This document shows positions 1 to 6,074 of a stretch of 6,074 nt of DNA, one piece after another; position 1 is the first letter of the stretch; each line of letters starts with the position of its first letter. The notes under the pieces are model-generated. The model worked only from the letters and a program-made list of their open reading frames with translations. It was not told where the DNA came from and searched no databases. The stretch is taken from positions 1-6,074 of the forward strand of contig PWUC01000248.1 in assembly GCA_003562655.1 (NCBI GenBank), written 5' to 3'. The DNA comes from Clostridia bacterium. GTDB lineage: Bacteria > Bacillota_E > SLMV01 > PUMD01. A program made the translations under genes and the position numbers.

Positions 1-467
1 AGATTCCTCCTGGAAAGCCCACATGGGTTGGGCTGACCCATGGCGACCATGAGCCAATGACGACCAGTGGGGTTTCCCTGGTGCTGCATCGGGCTGGCGG
101 AGCGCGGGTGTCTGATGGACATTTGGCTGGCGCCTCCGGTCTCCTCATCGATGAATGGGTCGAGGTGATACCCAGCGAAGCAGAGACCACCGCGGTGACC
201 TTTCATTTCGACGAACCGGCCGCCCGGCCGCCCCAGGCCATTCTGCTTGCCGTGCCCCCTTCGGGTCAGAAGACGTGGAGCCTGGAGGCGTTGGAGCGCA
301 CGGTGCTGGAGACGCTGGATCTGGCCAGGATCCGCGGGGTGGACCCGGATTCGTTGGCAGAGCTGGGGCACTTCCTGCCAGCGCTGTATTTCGCCCGGAA
401 CGCCGCTGGTGATACGGTCAGTTCAGATTTCACGCGTCTGGCCAGAGACCTTGAGGAAGAGGGGTGA
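1..467 (+). CDS. C-terminal part of a conserved protein of unknown function (5' end outside window)
   Basis: The reading frame is open from base 3 to the TGA at 465-467, giving 154 visible codons. An ATG at 57-59 is in frame, but the codons before it (reading PTWVGLTHGDHEP) look like ordinary protein and no Shine-Dalgarno precedes the ATG, so I treat this as the tail of a longer protein. The fragment is soluble and acidic, with no membrane segment. It has a hydrophobic strand followed by prolines (QAILLAVPPSG, window codons about 80-90), a helix (TVLETLDLARIRGVDP) and a near-terminal block GHFLPALYFARN. The last is typical of a packed C-terminal domain rather than a disordered tail. I have an impression of similar tails in large hypothetical proteins of other bacteria, but this is memory, not a search. 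The gene is directly upstream of, and overlaps, the next gene, so the two are probably co-translated and may act together. No enzymatic motif is visible and I assign no function. Confidence 0.8.
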   Translation, partial: IPPGKPTWVGLTHGDHEPMTTSGVSLVLHRAGGARVSDGHLAGASGLLIDEWVEVIPSEAETTAVTFHFDEPAARPPQAILLAVPPSGQKTWSLEALERTVLETLDLARIRGVDPDSLAELGHFLPALYFARNAAGDTVSSDFTRLARDLEEEG

Positions 468-475
468 TTCGCATG
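453..475 (+). promoter_or_regulatory. Ribosome binding site and overlapping stop/start junction
   Basis: A purine-rich stretch, GAGGAAGAGGGG at 453-464, serves the second gene of the left unit. Two in-frame starts fit: GTG at 464-466, which overlaps the upstream TGA (GTGA at 464-467), and ATG at 473-475. The AGAGGGG part (458-464) lies 8 bases before the ATG, an ideal spacing, while GAGGAAG lies only 4 bases before the GTG. I prefer the ATG, whose protein begins MSSITSWTRLEPR. In either case translation of the two genes is likely coupled. Confidence 0.6.
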
Positions 476-2266
476 TCATCGATTACCAGCTGGACACGCC
501 TGGAACCGAGGGTGCGCGATCCGGGCATGCGGGCTGGCCTTGCGGCCAGAATCCGTGACCCTCTCTGGATGCTCAGCCGGCAGTGGCAGATCGGCGAGTT
601 TGAGGGGCACGACGGGGGTTCAGCGGTGCAGGTTCTCCTGGAGACAGAAAGCACAGTGTTGAACTGGTTCCATCCTGGGCCGCTCCGGGAGGCTGATGGG
701 TCTTCGGGCCGCCCGTATAACCCAACGGGCACGCCGCTGGAGGTCCTGGTAGAACGGGAACGGGTTCGCCGGCCTCAGGTACAGAACCTGGACCTGGCTG
801 CGGAGGCGGGACTGCACTTCCTTCGGCTGCTGGCTCACAACGGGGTCGGAGAATACGGAAGCCGCATCCTGAGACAGTACCCCCTCAACGCCTCATGTGA
901 ATCAGCGCAGGATTGTTCCCCGGACCGCGCCGCCACTGCCCTGTGGCAGGTGATGCCCGGACGAGCACCCGATGGTTCGGCGCTGTATCAGGATCTGAAC
1001 CCGAGATTTCCGGGGCCACAGAGAAGTGGTGATCTTCCCCCGGACTGGGGTGAGATTGATGGGGAAAATGATGAACACCTCCTGAAGGCTGCCGTTGTGG
1101 ACTGGTTGTGCTGGTATGACCAGCTATTCTCCGAACCGCCGGACGGTGAATCGTCCTGGGTGAACGAACGGTTGGAATACCAGTTTGCTGTGAGCGCACC
1201 TGCTTCAGAGGGAGAACACGTACTCTTCGCGTCCGAGTATTCGGAGGGACACCTCGACTGGTACTCCTTCGACCATTACCCCGGCCATCTCCTCGGTGCG
1301 GAGAGAGCCGAGACGGAGACATCATCAATCGCGGTTGTTCCCACCCCCGTCGTCTCCCGCGGCATGCCTGCCGCGCGCTGGTGGCAGATTGAAGACTCTT
1401 CAGTTGATTTCGGCGCGGTGGAGGCGGCTCCCGAAGACCTCACGCGCCTGCTCTGGATGCAGTTCGCCCTCCTGCACGGGAGTGACTGGCTGATCATACC
1501 TGTCGAGCTGCAGGTGGGATCCCTCGCGTGGATTCGCAGCCTGGTTGTCGCCGACAGTTTCGGCGAGGAAGTAGAAGTCGCACCTGTGGGCAGCAATGAC
1601 CCTCTCGCTCCCAGACTCTTTCAGCTGGCGACCAGGGAGCCCGACGGATGTTCTCCGGCGGAAGATCCGTCAGCGGGGGAGTTCCAGGGGCTGTTCTTGC
1701 CACCGGTACTGGGGCCGAGCCTGCACAGCAGACCTGTTGAAGAAGTGGCTTTCATCCGGGACGACATGGCGAACATGGCCTGGGCGGTTGAAAAGATCGC
1801 GGAGAGCCCCTCCGGTCGAGCCACAGACCGGCAGGAGATCTATGACCAACGACGGGGAGATGAGGCATCCTCCGTGGTGGAAGCCGGAGAGGGGGCAGAG
1901 GTGCTTTACCGCCTGTTCTCCTCCGTGCCACCTGATCACTGGATCCCCCTGATGCCTGTTCGCAAACCCGGGACAGCAGGGTCTTCCATGCAGTTACAGC
2001 GAGGGAGGGTTGTGCGTCCGGGGGCACACGGACAGGAATCACCTGGTGCAGCGCAGGGCTGCATCCTCCGGGAGGAACCGGGGGTTCCGCTGGTCTTGTA
2101 TGACGAGCAGGTGCCGCGGTACGGGGTTCGGGTCTGGCGGGCCTTCCAGTACGCCCGCTGGATCGACGGCTCGAGCCACCTGTGGATTGGACGACGGAAA
2201 AATCCCGGTCGGGGGCAGGGCTCAAGTGGACTCAGCTTTGATGTTGTGGAGCCGGCCTCATCGTGA
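473..2266 (+). CDS. Conserved tryptophan-rich protein of unknown function, about 597 aa
   Basis: This is a complete gene ending at TGA 2264-2266. It has no signal peptide or membrane helix, so it is probably cytoplasmic unless carried out by another system. Blocks that look conserved are: an N-terminal block around residues 20-50 with ARIRDPLWMLSRQWQIGEF followed by GHDGG; YSFDHYPGHLLGA from residue 264; the RWWQIED block near 302-308; WMQFALLHGSDWLIIPVEL from 328; RDDMANMAWAVEKIAE from 429; and a C-terminal block from about 547 with VPRYGVRVWR, YARWIDGS, LWIGRRK and GRGQGSSGLSFD. The middle (about 395-415) is more variable and acidic. The many invariant-looking W, R, D and G residues suggest a structural or binding fold; no known catalytic motif is evident. 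I recognise the pattern as a recurring hypothetical family but cannot name it or a Pfam entry. It overlaps or nearly abuts the gene before it. An alternative GTG start at 464 would add three residues. Confidence 0.85.
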   Translation: MSSITSWTRLEPRVRDPGMRAGLAARIRDPLWMLSRQWQIGEFEGHDGGSAVQVLLETESTVLNWFHPGPLREADGSSGRPYNPTGTPLEVLVERERVRRPQVQNLDLAAEAGLHFLRLLAHNGVGEYGSRILRQYPLNASCESAQDCSPDRAATALWQVMPGRAPDGSALYQDLNPRFPGPQRSGDLPPDWGEIDGENDEHLLKAAVVDWLCWYDQLFSEPPDGESSWVNERLEYQFAVSAPASEGEHVLFASEYSEGHLDWYSFDHYPGHLLGAERAETETSSIAVVPTPVVSRGMPAARWWQIEDSSVDFGAVEAAPEDLTRLLWMQFALLHGSDWLIIPVELQVGSLAWIRSLVVADSFGEEVEVAPVGSNDPLAPRLFQLATREPDGCSPAEDPSAGEFQGLFLPPVLGPSLHSRPVEEVAFIRDDMANMAWAVEKIAESPSGRATDRQEIYDQRRGDEASSVVEAGEGAEVLYRLFSSVPPDHWIPLMPVRKPGTAGSSMQLQRGRVVRPGAHGQESPGAAQGCILREEPGVPLVLYDEQVPRYGVRVWRAFQYARWIDGSSHLWIGRRKNPGRGQGSSGLSFDVVEPASS

Positions 2267-2685
2267 ATCTCCTCAACCCAGGCGGTGGGAGTGCGGGTGT
2301 TGCCTGAACGGGTCCGTTGGCACTGACCCGCGCAGCTGCCTCACTGTGCGGTCAACCCGGCTGCTCCTCCTGAGGTCACGACGCGTCTGATTGCCCCGGG
2401 GGCGTCCGTCAGGAGCATCCGGGCTTCGAGCTGCCTGTCCAGCATTCACGCACAGCCCGCATATCACTGGTGGGATCACACAAAAAAAGAGCACAGGGAC
2501 CGTTCCGCGACCGACCCGAATCCAGTGCGGATGGTTCAGGCGCAGGCACCCGGACTGGAAGATCCTCGACTCCTCCAGTACCACCCGCCCTCATCTTGGA
2601 CACGAGGTCAACGTGAGTGACTGCACCGCGCGTGCTTACACAACGCTCGTCATTGACCCTACACCCATCGTTCCTGCCAGCAAGA
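2267..2685. other. Convergent intergenic region with no convincing gene
   Basis: About 420 bases lie between the ends of the left + strand unit and the - strand aminotransferase. All open frames here are short, proline/arginine/serine-rich, and lack a plausible ribosome site or any family-like pattern. The frame of the upstream gene continues after its stop for 19 codons, meets a TGA at 2324-2326, and is then open to about 2614, but it reads as low-information sequence. Visible structure is limited to a weak hairpin at 2309-2330 and an A7 run at 2482-2488. It could be an eroded remnant of a former gene, but I cannot support that. Confidence 0.5.
2309..2330 (+). terminator. Weak hairpin after the left gene unit, possible terminator
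   Basis: CGGGTC at 2309-2314 and GACCCG at 2325-2330 form a perfect 6-bp stem with a 10-base loop, 43 bases after the stop of the tryptophan-rich protein gene. No T-run follows it on the + strand, so it is not a classical intrinsic terminator. It may be a transcript-end stabilising hairpin or chance in GC-rich DNA. Confidence 0.25.
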
Positions 2686-3897
2686 TCAGGATCTACTTTT
2701 CAACTCCCGGAGAAGATCACCCATGATCTCGGCGGCACCGCGAAGAGCCTGCAGGGATTCGAGACTGTATGAGAGACGGAGCCCCCTGCCCTTCCCGCCG
2801 TCCGGGTAAAAGATGGAGCTCTTGAGCAGCGCCACGCCCCTCCGAGCCGCCTCCTCCACGAACTCGTCGGGATCAATGTCCCCGGGAATCTCCATCCAGA
2901 TGAAGAGACCGCCAGCGGGCCGGTTCCACGTGACCCCAGCCGGCATGTTCTGCTCGAGGGCCTCCAACATCACATCGCGCCTCTCGCGGTAGATGGCCCG
3001 CACCGATGCCACCCGGTCGTCGAAGTCCAGCATGCGGCAGTATTTCGCCGCCAGGCTCTCACTCGCCCCGTTGCTGTAGCCGGGTCTCATGGCTTCCAGC
3101 TGGGCGATGAGTTCTCCGGCGGCAAACACCCACCCCAGCCGGAGCCCTGGAGCGATGACCTTCGAGAAGGTCCCGACATGCAGAACCCGCCCCTCCTCGT
3201 CGAGAGCCCACAGGGTTGGAACATCCTCCCCCTCCAGGCGCAGCTCGCCGTAGGCCTCGTCCTCTACAATGAGGAAATCGAATCTCGACGCCAGTTCCAG
3301 CAGGTGGCGGCGCCGCTCGAGGGCCATGGTCGTGCCCGTGGGATTCTGGAAATTGGCAATGACATACAGGAACTTGGGCATCGGCTCGCCGTCTGTCAGG
3401 CGCTCATTGAGTTTCGCCTCCAGAATATCCGTTCTCAGCCCATCGCCATCGACCCCACAACCCTCAATCTGGACACCGAACTTCCGAAAGACGGACAGTG
3501 CCCCCATGAACGTGGGAGCCTCGGTCATGATCACATCTGAGGGATCCAGGAAAATCCTGCATATGAGATCAAGGGCCTCCGTCGCTCCGTTGGTGACCAG
3601 GAGCTCATCCCTGGACGCGGGCATGCCTCTGCTGGCAGCCCGCTCCAGCAGAAAAGCCCGGAGGTCCTCGGCCACCTCGCCGGCACCGTACTGAAGAACT
3701 CGATCGGGTTCGTCCTGCAGTGCCAGGGCCAGGGCCTCGAGAACCTCATCGTTGGGGAAAGAGTCGGGCGTCGGATCACCGAAGCTCAGGCGGATCTGCT
3801 CCGTCTCCCTCATGGCCATTTTTTCCTTTGCCGACAGGACCTTGATGCCCTCTCCAACTTCAGAGGCGTAGAATCGTCCGTACCTACTTCTACTCAC
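2686..3897 (-). CDS. PLP-dependent aminotransferase, class I/II (fold type I), 403 aa
   Basis: The family transfers an amino group between an amino acid and a 2-oxo acid in the cytoplasm, using pyridoxal phosphate. From the GTG start, all signature residues are present: Tyr70 in LQYGAGEVAEDLR (phosphate contact from the partner subunit in relatives); NGATEA from residue 103; NPTG at 185-188; Asp213 and Tyr216 in VEDEAYGEL; the Schiff-base Lys246 in GTFSKVIAPGLRLGW with Arg253; and Arg374 in GRGLRLSYS, which binds the substrate carboxylate in the family. The overall pattern resembles the LysN / 2-aminoadipate group and the C-terminal half of MocR regulators, but there is no winged-helix domain, so it is a stand-alone enzyme. 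The substrate cannot be told from the sequence. The frame stays open upstream to an ATG at 4089, but that 64-residue extension is Gly/Arg/Pro-rich and unlike the family. The GTG at 3897 has a perfect GGAGGT 8 bases before it. It lies about 390 bases downstream of tldE on the same strand, beyond a strong hairpin. Confidence 0.92.
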   Translation of the reverse strand: MSRSRYGRFYASEVGEGIKVLSAKEKMAMRETEQIRLSFGDPTPDSFPNDEVLEALALALQDEPDRVLQYGAGEVAEDLRAFLLERAASRGMPASRDELLVTNGATEALDLICRIFLDPSDVIMTEAPTFMGALSVFRKFGVQIEGCGVDGDGLRTDILEAKLNERLTDGEPMPKFLYVIANFQNPTGTTMALERRRHLLELASRFDFLIVEDEAYGELRLEGEDVPTLWALDEEGRVLHVGTFSKVIAPGLRLGWVFAAGELIAQLEAMRPGYSNGASESLAAKYCRMLDFDDRVASVRAIYRERRDVMLEALEQNMPAGVTWNRPAGGLFIWMEIPGDIDPDEFVEEAARRGVALLKSSIFYPDGGKGRGLRLSYSLESLQALRGAAEIMGDLLRELKSRS

Positions 3898-3905
3898 GTC
3901 TCTCG

Positions 3906-3911
3906 ACCTCC
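3906..3911 (-). promoter_or_regulatory. Ribosome binding site deciding the aminotransferase start
   Basis: GGAGGT on the - strand (ACCTCC at 3906-3911) sits 8 bases before the GTG at 3897-3895. This perfect anti-Shine-Dalgarno match rules in favour of the 403-residue product over the longer frame that begins at an ATG at 4089. Confidence 0.85.
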
Positions 3912-3925
3912 AGCCCCTACCCCCC

Positions 3926-3951
3926 GGGCCGTGCCCAGCTGCGCTCGCAGC
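3926..3951 (-). other. Tandem small hairpins just upstream of the aminotransferase ribosome site
   Basis: GGGC-CGT-GCCC (3926-3936) and GCTGC-GCTC-GCAGC (3938-3951) are adjacent perfect inverted repeats that end 14 bases before the GGAGGT. They could fold in the 5' leader and affect access to the start, or be chance in a GC-rich spacer. Confidence 0.25.
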
Positions 3952-4127
3952 GTCGCAGGTCGGGCCGGGAGTCACTGATGACCCTCTGCACATCCACACC
4001 GCGGGGAAACCCCCGACCGCAAGCCCGGGCACACCTTCCCGAACGCCCAGGCGTCCTCCCCGATCTCTCCTGGACTCCCCGAAATCCATGGACCGCTCCC
4101 CTGCCCGGGGGCTTAGCTGCTGCGGCC

Positions 4128-4150
4128 GCGAGTAACTCTCGCTTCAGCGA
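4128..4150 (-). other. Two overlapping, mutually exclusive small hairpins in the leader
   Basis: On the - strand, TCGC-TGAA-GCGA (4150-4139) and GCGAG-AGTTA-CTCGC (4142-4128) are each perfect and share the GCGA segment at 4142-4139, so only one can form at a time. They lie about 230-250 bases upstream of the aminotransferase start. The stems are only 4 and 5 bp, so this is a pattern, not a demonstrated regulatory switch. Confidence 0.3.
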
Positions 4151-4242
4151 ACCCGGCATCACAGCAACACCGTAGCGAGCGGTCGTCGTCTGAGCCCGTC
4201 CCCGGTCCATCGGCTGACACACCGGGGATGATCGGCCGAATC

Positions 4243-4273
4243 GGGGTCCCGGGGGCAGAACCCCCAGGAACCC
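4243..4273 (-). terminator. Strong GC hairpin following tldE, likely transcript end
   Basis: GGGGG at 4251-4255 and CCCCC at 4261-4265 flank a 5-base loop. The stem extends outward through 4247-4249/4267-4269 and 4243-4245/4271-4273, with two single mismatches (4250/4266 and 4246/4270). It begins 14 bases after the stop of tldE on the - strand. There is no U-run after it, so it would be a non-canonical terminator or an mRNA 3'-end stabiliser. Its position argues that the aminotransferase is transcribed largely on its own. Confidence 0.5.
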
Positions 4274-4287
4274 GAGTGAGCTCTGGA

Positions 4288-5652
4288 CTAGAAGTCGGTG
4301 GTGCCGGTGAAACGCAGACTCTCCAGGCGGATGGCAGGGACCCTTACCCCCCCCACACCCTCACCGCAGAGCACCGACGCCGATCCGAGGTGAGTAATCC
4401 CATTGAGAGCGCGGACGTAGCTGTCCGTGAAACGCAGGTTCTTCACCGGACCGACAATGGCTCCGTTGCGCACCAGGAAGGTGCCGTTTCGCGTCATTCC
4501 GGTGATGATGACATCGCGGGGCTCCACCACCCGCGTGTAGTGGAAGCTGGTGATCAGCAGCCCCAGATCCGTGTCACGTATCATCTCCTCCACCGTCGCA
4601 TCGCCCTCGCCCAGAAACAGGTTCTGGGCAGCAACGGAGCCCCCACCGCGGAAGGAACCGAAGGTCCTGCCGACGGCCGTATGCCCGGTGGAGGGACAGC
4701 CCGCGGCCTCACCGGTGGTCTGGTTGTAGAGCGCGCCCCGGGCGACTCCCGCCTGGATGATGTCCACCCGCTGTTTCGCGACGCCCTCGCCATCGAAGGG
4801 CACGGGACGTCCCGCGGGATCGAAACCGTCATCCCACACATCGATACTCTCGGGGAGAACCCTCTCCCCCATCCGCTCGGACATGAAGCTTCTGCCCTCA
4901 CCGATGGCCTCACCGTCAGCCCCGAGGCGGGCGAGGAAAGATACCATGTCCGCCGTGGCGTAGGGAAGGAGGATTACCGAGTACTCTCCCGCCGGGAAGG
5001 GTTGGGGATCCATACCCATGTTGCAGCCCCCTGCGGCCTCCATGGCGGCCCTCTCGGCGTCGATATCGTCCAGGGCGAAGCTGTGCCGCTCGCTGTAGCC
5101 GTAACCTGTGCTGCGAATGGTGGTCACGATCAGGTCGCAGGATGTTCGGGGCGTATAGGATACAAGCCCCTCACTGTTCATGATCAACCTCTCGTTGACC
5201 TCGGTGATGACCCGGCCGAAGGGCCGGGGGCCCTCTCGCTCGACCACCCTCACCACGTCCCGGGCCGTCTCAGCCCGCCAGTCGGCCCCGCAGCTCTCGA
5301 CCTTTTCATCGAAGCCCATGACCTCCTCACCCGGCAGGTATCCGGCATCGGAACCGGGCATGGGTCGCTCCGGCCCCTCCCCAGCATACTGCAGGGCCTC
5401 CGCCGCTCGCCTCACAGCTTCAGTGACCCTCTCCGCGCTCGGCGCCGAGAGGGTCACCTCGCCTCTCTTTCTGCCCGAGAAAACCCTTGCCGTGACGTGG
5501 ATGCCATCCATGGATATGTTCTGGTGAATCTGACCCTCGGCAAACCGGGTCAGATCATACCTGTATCCCTCGAGGTGGATCTCAGCTGGACGGTTTCCTG
5601 CCTCTCTCAGACCGGCCTCTGCCATGCCCCTCAGGTCGTTCACACCCATCAT
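4288..5652 (-). CDS. tldE: TldE/PmbA-family subunit of the TldD-TldE protease, 454 aa
   Basis: This is the regulatory or partner subunit of the cytoplasmic TldD/TldE metalloprotease. In Escherichia coli that complex finishes maturation of the peptide antibiotic microcin B17 and degrades the antitoxin CcdA; related pairs clip modified peptides in other microbes. The length of 454 residues is normal for the family. Family features seen: RFAEGQIHQNISMDG at 36-50 (N-terminal domain), the ERMGERVLPESIDVWDDG region at 259-276, FDGEGVAKQRVDIIQAGV at 286-303, QNLFLGEG at 343-350, and the C-terminal block VIITGMTRNGTFLVRNGAIVG (381-401, two pieces of one strand-rich domain). The TldD motif HExxxH is absent: the equivalent stretch after SVILLP (225-230) has no histidines, which marks it as TldE rather than TldD. 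The start is the ATG at 5652, overlapping the TldD stop as ATGA; a second ATG follows at once. The frame extends upstream to an ATG at 5745, but that stretch lies inside tldD and is unlike the family. The ribosome site is weak (GAAGAA), consistent with coupling to tldD. Confidence 0.92.
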   Translation of the reverse strand: MMGVNDLRGMAEAGLREAGNRPAEIHLEGYRYDLTRFAEGQIHQNISMDGIHVTARVFSGRKRGEVTLSAPSAERVTEAVRRAAEALQYAGEGPERPMPGSDAGYLPGEEVMGFDEKVESCGADWRAETARDVVRVVEREGPRPFGRVITEVNERLIMNSEGLVSYTPRTSCDLIVTTIRSTGYGYSERHSFALDDIDAERAAMEAAGGCNMGMDPQPFPAGEYSVILLPYATADMVSFLARLGADGEAIGEGRSFMSERMGERVLPESIDVWDDGFDPAGRPVPFDGEGVAKQRVDIIQAGVARGALYNQTTGEAAGCPSTGHTAVGRTFGSFRGGGSVAAQNLFLGEGDATVEEMIRDTDLGLLITSFHYTRVVEPRDVIITGMTRNGTFLVRNGAIVGPVKNLRFTDSYVRALNGITHLGSASVLCGEGVGGVRVPAIRLESLRFTGTTDF

Positions 5653-6074
5653 GATTTCTTCGCCCCCACATCCATACCGCGAAAACGGGCATGGGAACAG
5701 CCATGGGCCACCCGGCCGTCCTGCCCCGGTGTGCCCTTGCCGCACGCATACCCGACGATTCTCCAGTCATTCTCATCGGCGATGGCGTCGCACCTGGACC
5801 AGAAAGCAGGGGTTATGTCCGCATATATGGGATCCCTGACCATCTGGGTGATCTGACCATCCTCTATGAGCCAGCCCACCTCGGATCCGAACTGGAAGTT
5901 CAGCCGACGGTCATCTATGGACCAGCTCCTGTTCTGATCGAGCAAAATCCCCCGCTCCGTCGAGGCGATCAGGTCCTCGTAGCTGATGTCGCCCGGGGCG
6001 AGTGAGACCATGGGCATTCGGACCAGGGGAATGCGGTCGTAGTTATTGGCCCGCATGCATCCACCGGACCGCTC
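5649..6074 (-). CDS. tldD: C-terminal part of TldD metalloprotease subunit (5' end outside window)
   Basis: This is the catalytic subunit of the TldD/TldE protease. Only the last 141 codons are in the window; the frame is open to the right edge and reads ERSGGCMRANNYDRIPLVRM there, so the ATG at 6056 is internal and not the start. The fragment matches the TldD C-terminal domain: PLVRM followed by LAPG, then EDLIASTERGILL, QFGSEVGWLIEDG and CGKGTPGQ near the end. In E. coli TldD the metal is held by two histidines of HExxxH and one C-terminal cysteine. Cys111 of this fragment (in YACGKGTPGQ) is in the position expected for that cysteine; the HExxxH part lies outside the window and cannot be checked. 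The gene ends TGA at 5651-5649, overlapping the tldE ATG by the ATGA arrangement, so the two subunits are translationally coupled and probably made in equal amounts. Confidence 0.92.
   Translation of the reverse strand, partial: ERSGGCMRANNYDRIPLVRMPMVSLAPGDISYEDLIASTERGILLDQNRSWSIDDRRLNFQFGSEVGWLIEDGQITQMVRDPIYADITPAFWSRCDAIADENDWRIVGYACGKGTPGQDGRVAHGCSHARFRGMDVGAKKS

Larger units (their letters stand above)
3898..4287 (-). other. Leader/intergenic region between tldE and the aminotransferase gene
   Basis: About 390 bases separate two co-oriented genes. No protein here is convincing: the open frames are Arg/Gly/Pro-rich with no family-like blocks. I see no clear -35/-10 pair, no tRNA T-loop and no riboswitch class I can recognise. 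The region does hold several short perfect inverted repeats: the strong hairpin 4243-4273, an overlapping pair at 4128-4150, and two adjacent small ones at 3926-3951 just upstream of the ribosome site. It most likely contains the aminotransferase promoter and 5' leader, although a long GC-rich spacer will form some hairpins by chance. Confidence 0.45.

Noticed and set aside
885..1328. A 147-codon - strand frame inside the tryptophan-rich protein gene
   Set aside because: Antisense to a well-supported gene, with Arg/Pro/Ser-rich translation and no motif.
2263..2307. A 14-codon frame starting GTG on the stop of the tryptophan-rich protein gene (GTGA overlap, like the upstream junction)
   Set aside because: The overlap mimics translational coupling, but the product is only 14 residues and the frame does not continue into a recognisable protein after its stop; chance is likely.
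2391..2726. A 111-codon + strand frame in the convergent gap
   Set aside because: Its 3' end overlaps the end of the aminotransferase gene on the other strand, and its composition and lack of a ribosome site do not look like a real gene.
3898..4089. N-terminal extension of the aminotransferase to an ATG at 4089
   Set aside because: The 64 extra residues are low-complexity Gly/Arg/Pro sequence unlike the family, and the GTG at 3897 has a perfect GGAGGT at ideal spacing.
3917..4222. A 101-codon - strand frame in the tldE-aminotransferase gap
   Set aside because: Arg/Gly-rich composition, no Shine-Dalgarno and no family-like blocks. It runs through several inverted repeats, so spacer is the simpler reading.
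5653..5745. N-terminal extension of tldE to an ATG at 5745
   Set aside because: This stretch is inside tldD and its translation is unlike the TldE family. The ATGA overlap at 5649-5652 gives a normal family length.
4228..5856. A 542-codon open frame on the + strand, opposite tldE and the end of tldD
   Set aside because: It is fully antisense to two genes with clear family motifs. Its translation is His/Gly/Pro-rich with no recognisable domain and no ribosome site. Long antisense frames are expected in GC-rich coding DNA.

Overview
The window is GC-rich, gene-dense bacterial-type DNA with good Shine-Dalgarno sequences and overlapping start/stop codons. Nothing in it fixes the phylum. I see no rRNA, tRNA, CRISPR array, insertion sequence or clear mobile-element signature. 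Five protein-coding genes are supported, two of them cut by the window edges.

Left part, + strand (1-2266): a two-gene unit. The first gene is visible only as its last 154 codons and runs off the left edge. Its stop codon overlaps a possible GTG start of the second gene, a complete protein of about 597 residues. The second protein is rich in tryptophan and aromatic residues, with family-like conserved blocks at both ends and in the middle. I recognise both as belonging to conserved uncharacterised families but cannot assign a function. This pair is the least explained part of the window.

Convergent gap (2267-2685): about 420 bases with no convincing gene, only a weak hairpin just after the left unit and an isolated A7 run.

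Right part, - strand (6074 down to 2686): the order of transcription is the 3' end of tldD, then tldE/pmbA (ATGA overlap), then a strong GC hairpin, then a leader of about 390 bases rich in small inverted repeats, then a fold-type I PLP-dependent aminotransferase. TldD and TldE are known to form a two-subunit metalloprotease in which TldD carries the metal site. The fragment here keeps the C-terminal cysteine region expected to supply a metal ligand, and the TldE partner lacks the HExxxH motif, as expected. The aminotransferase has all the usual PLP-binding residues. It starts at a GTG with a perfect GGAGGT upstream and probably has its own promoter, because the hairpin after tldE separates it from the protease pair.

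Functional links between the left pair and the right genes are not supported: they are convergent and separated by the gap.
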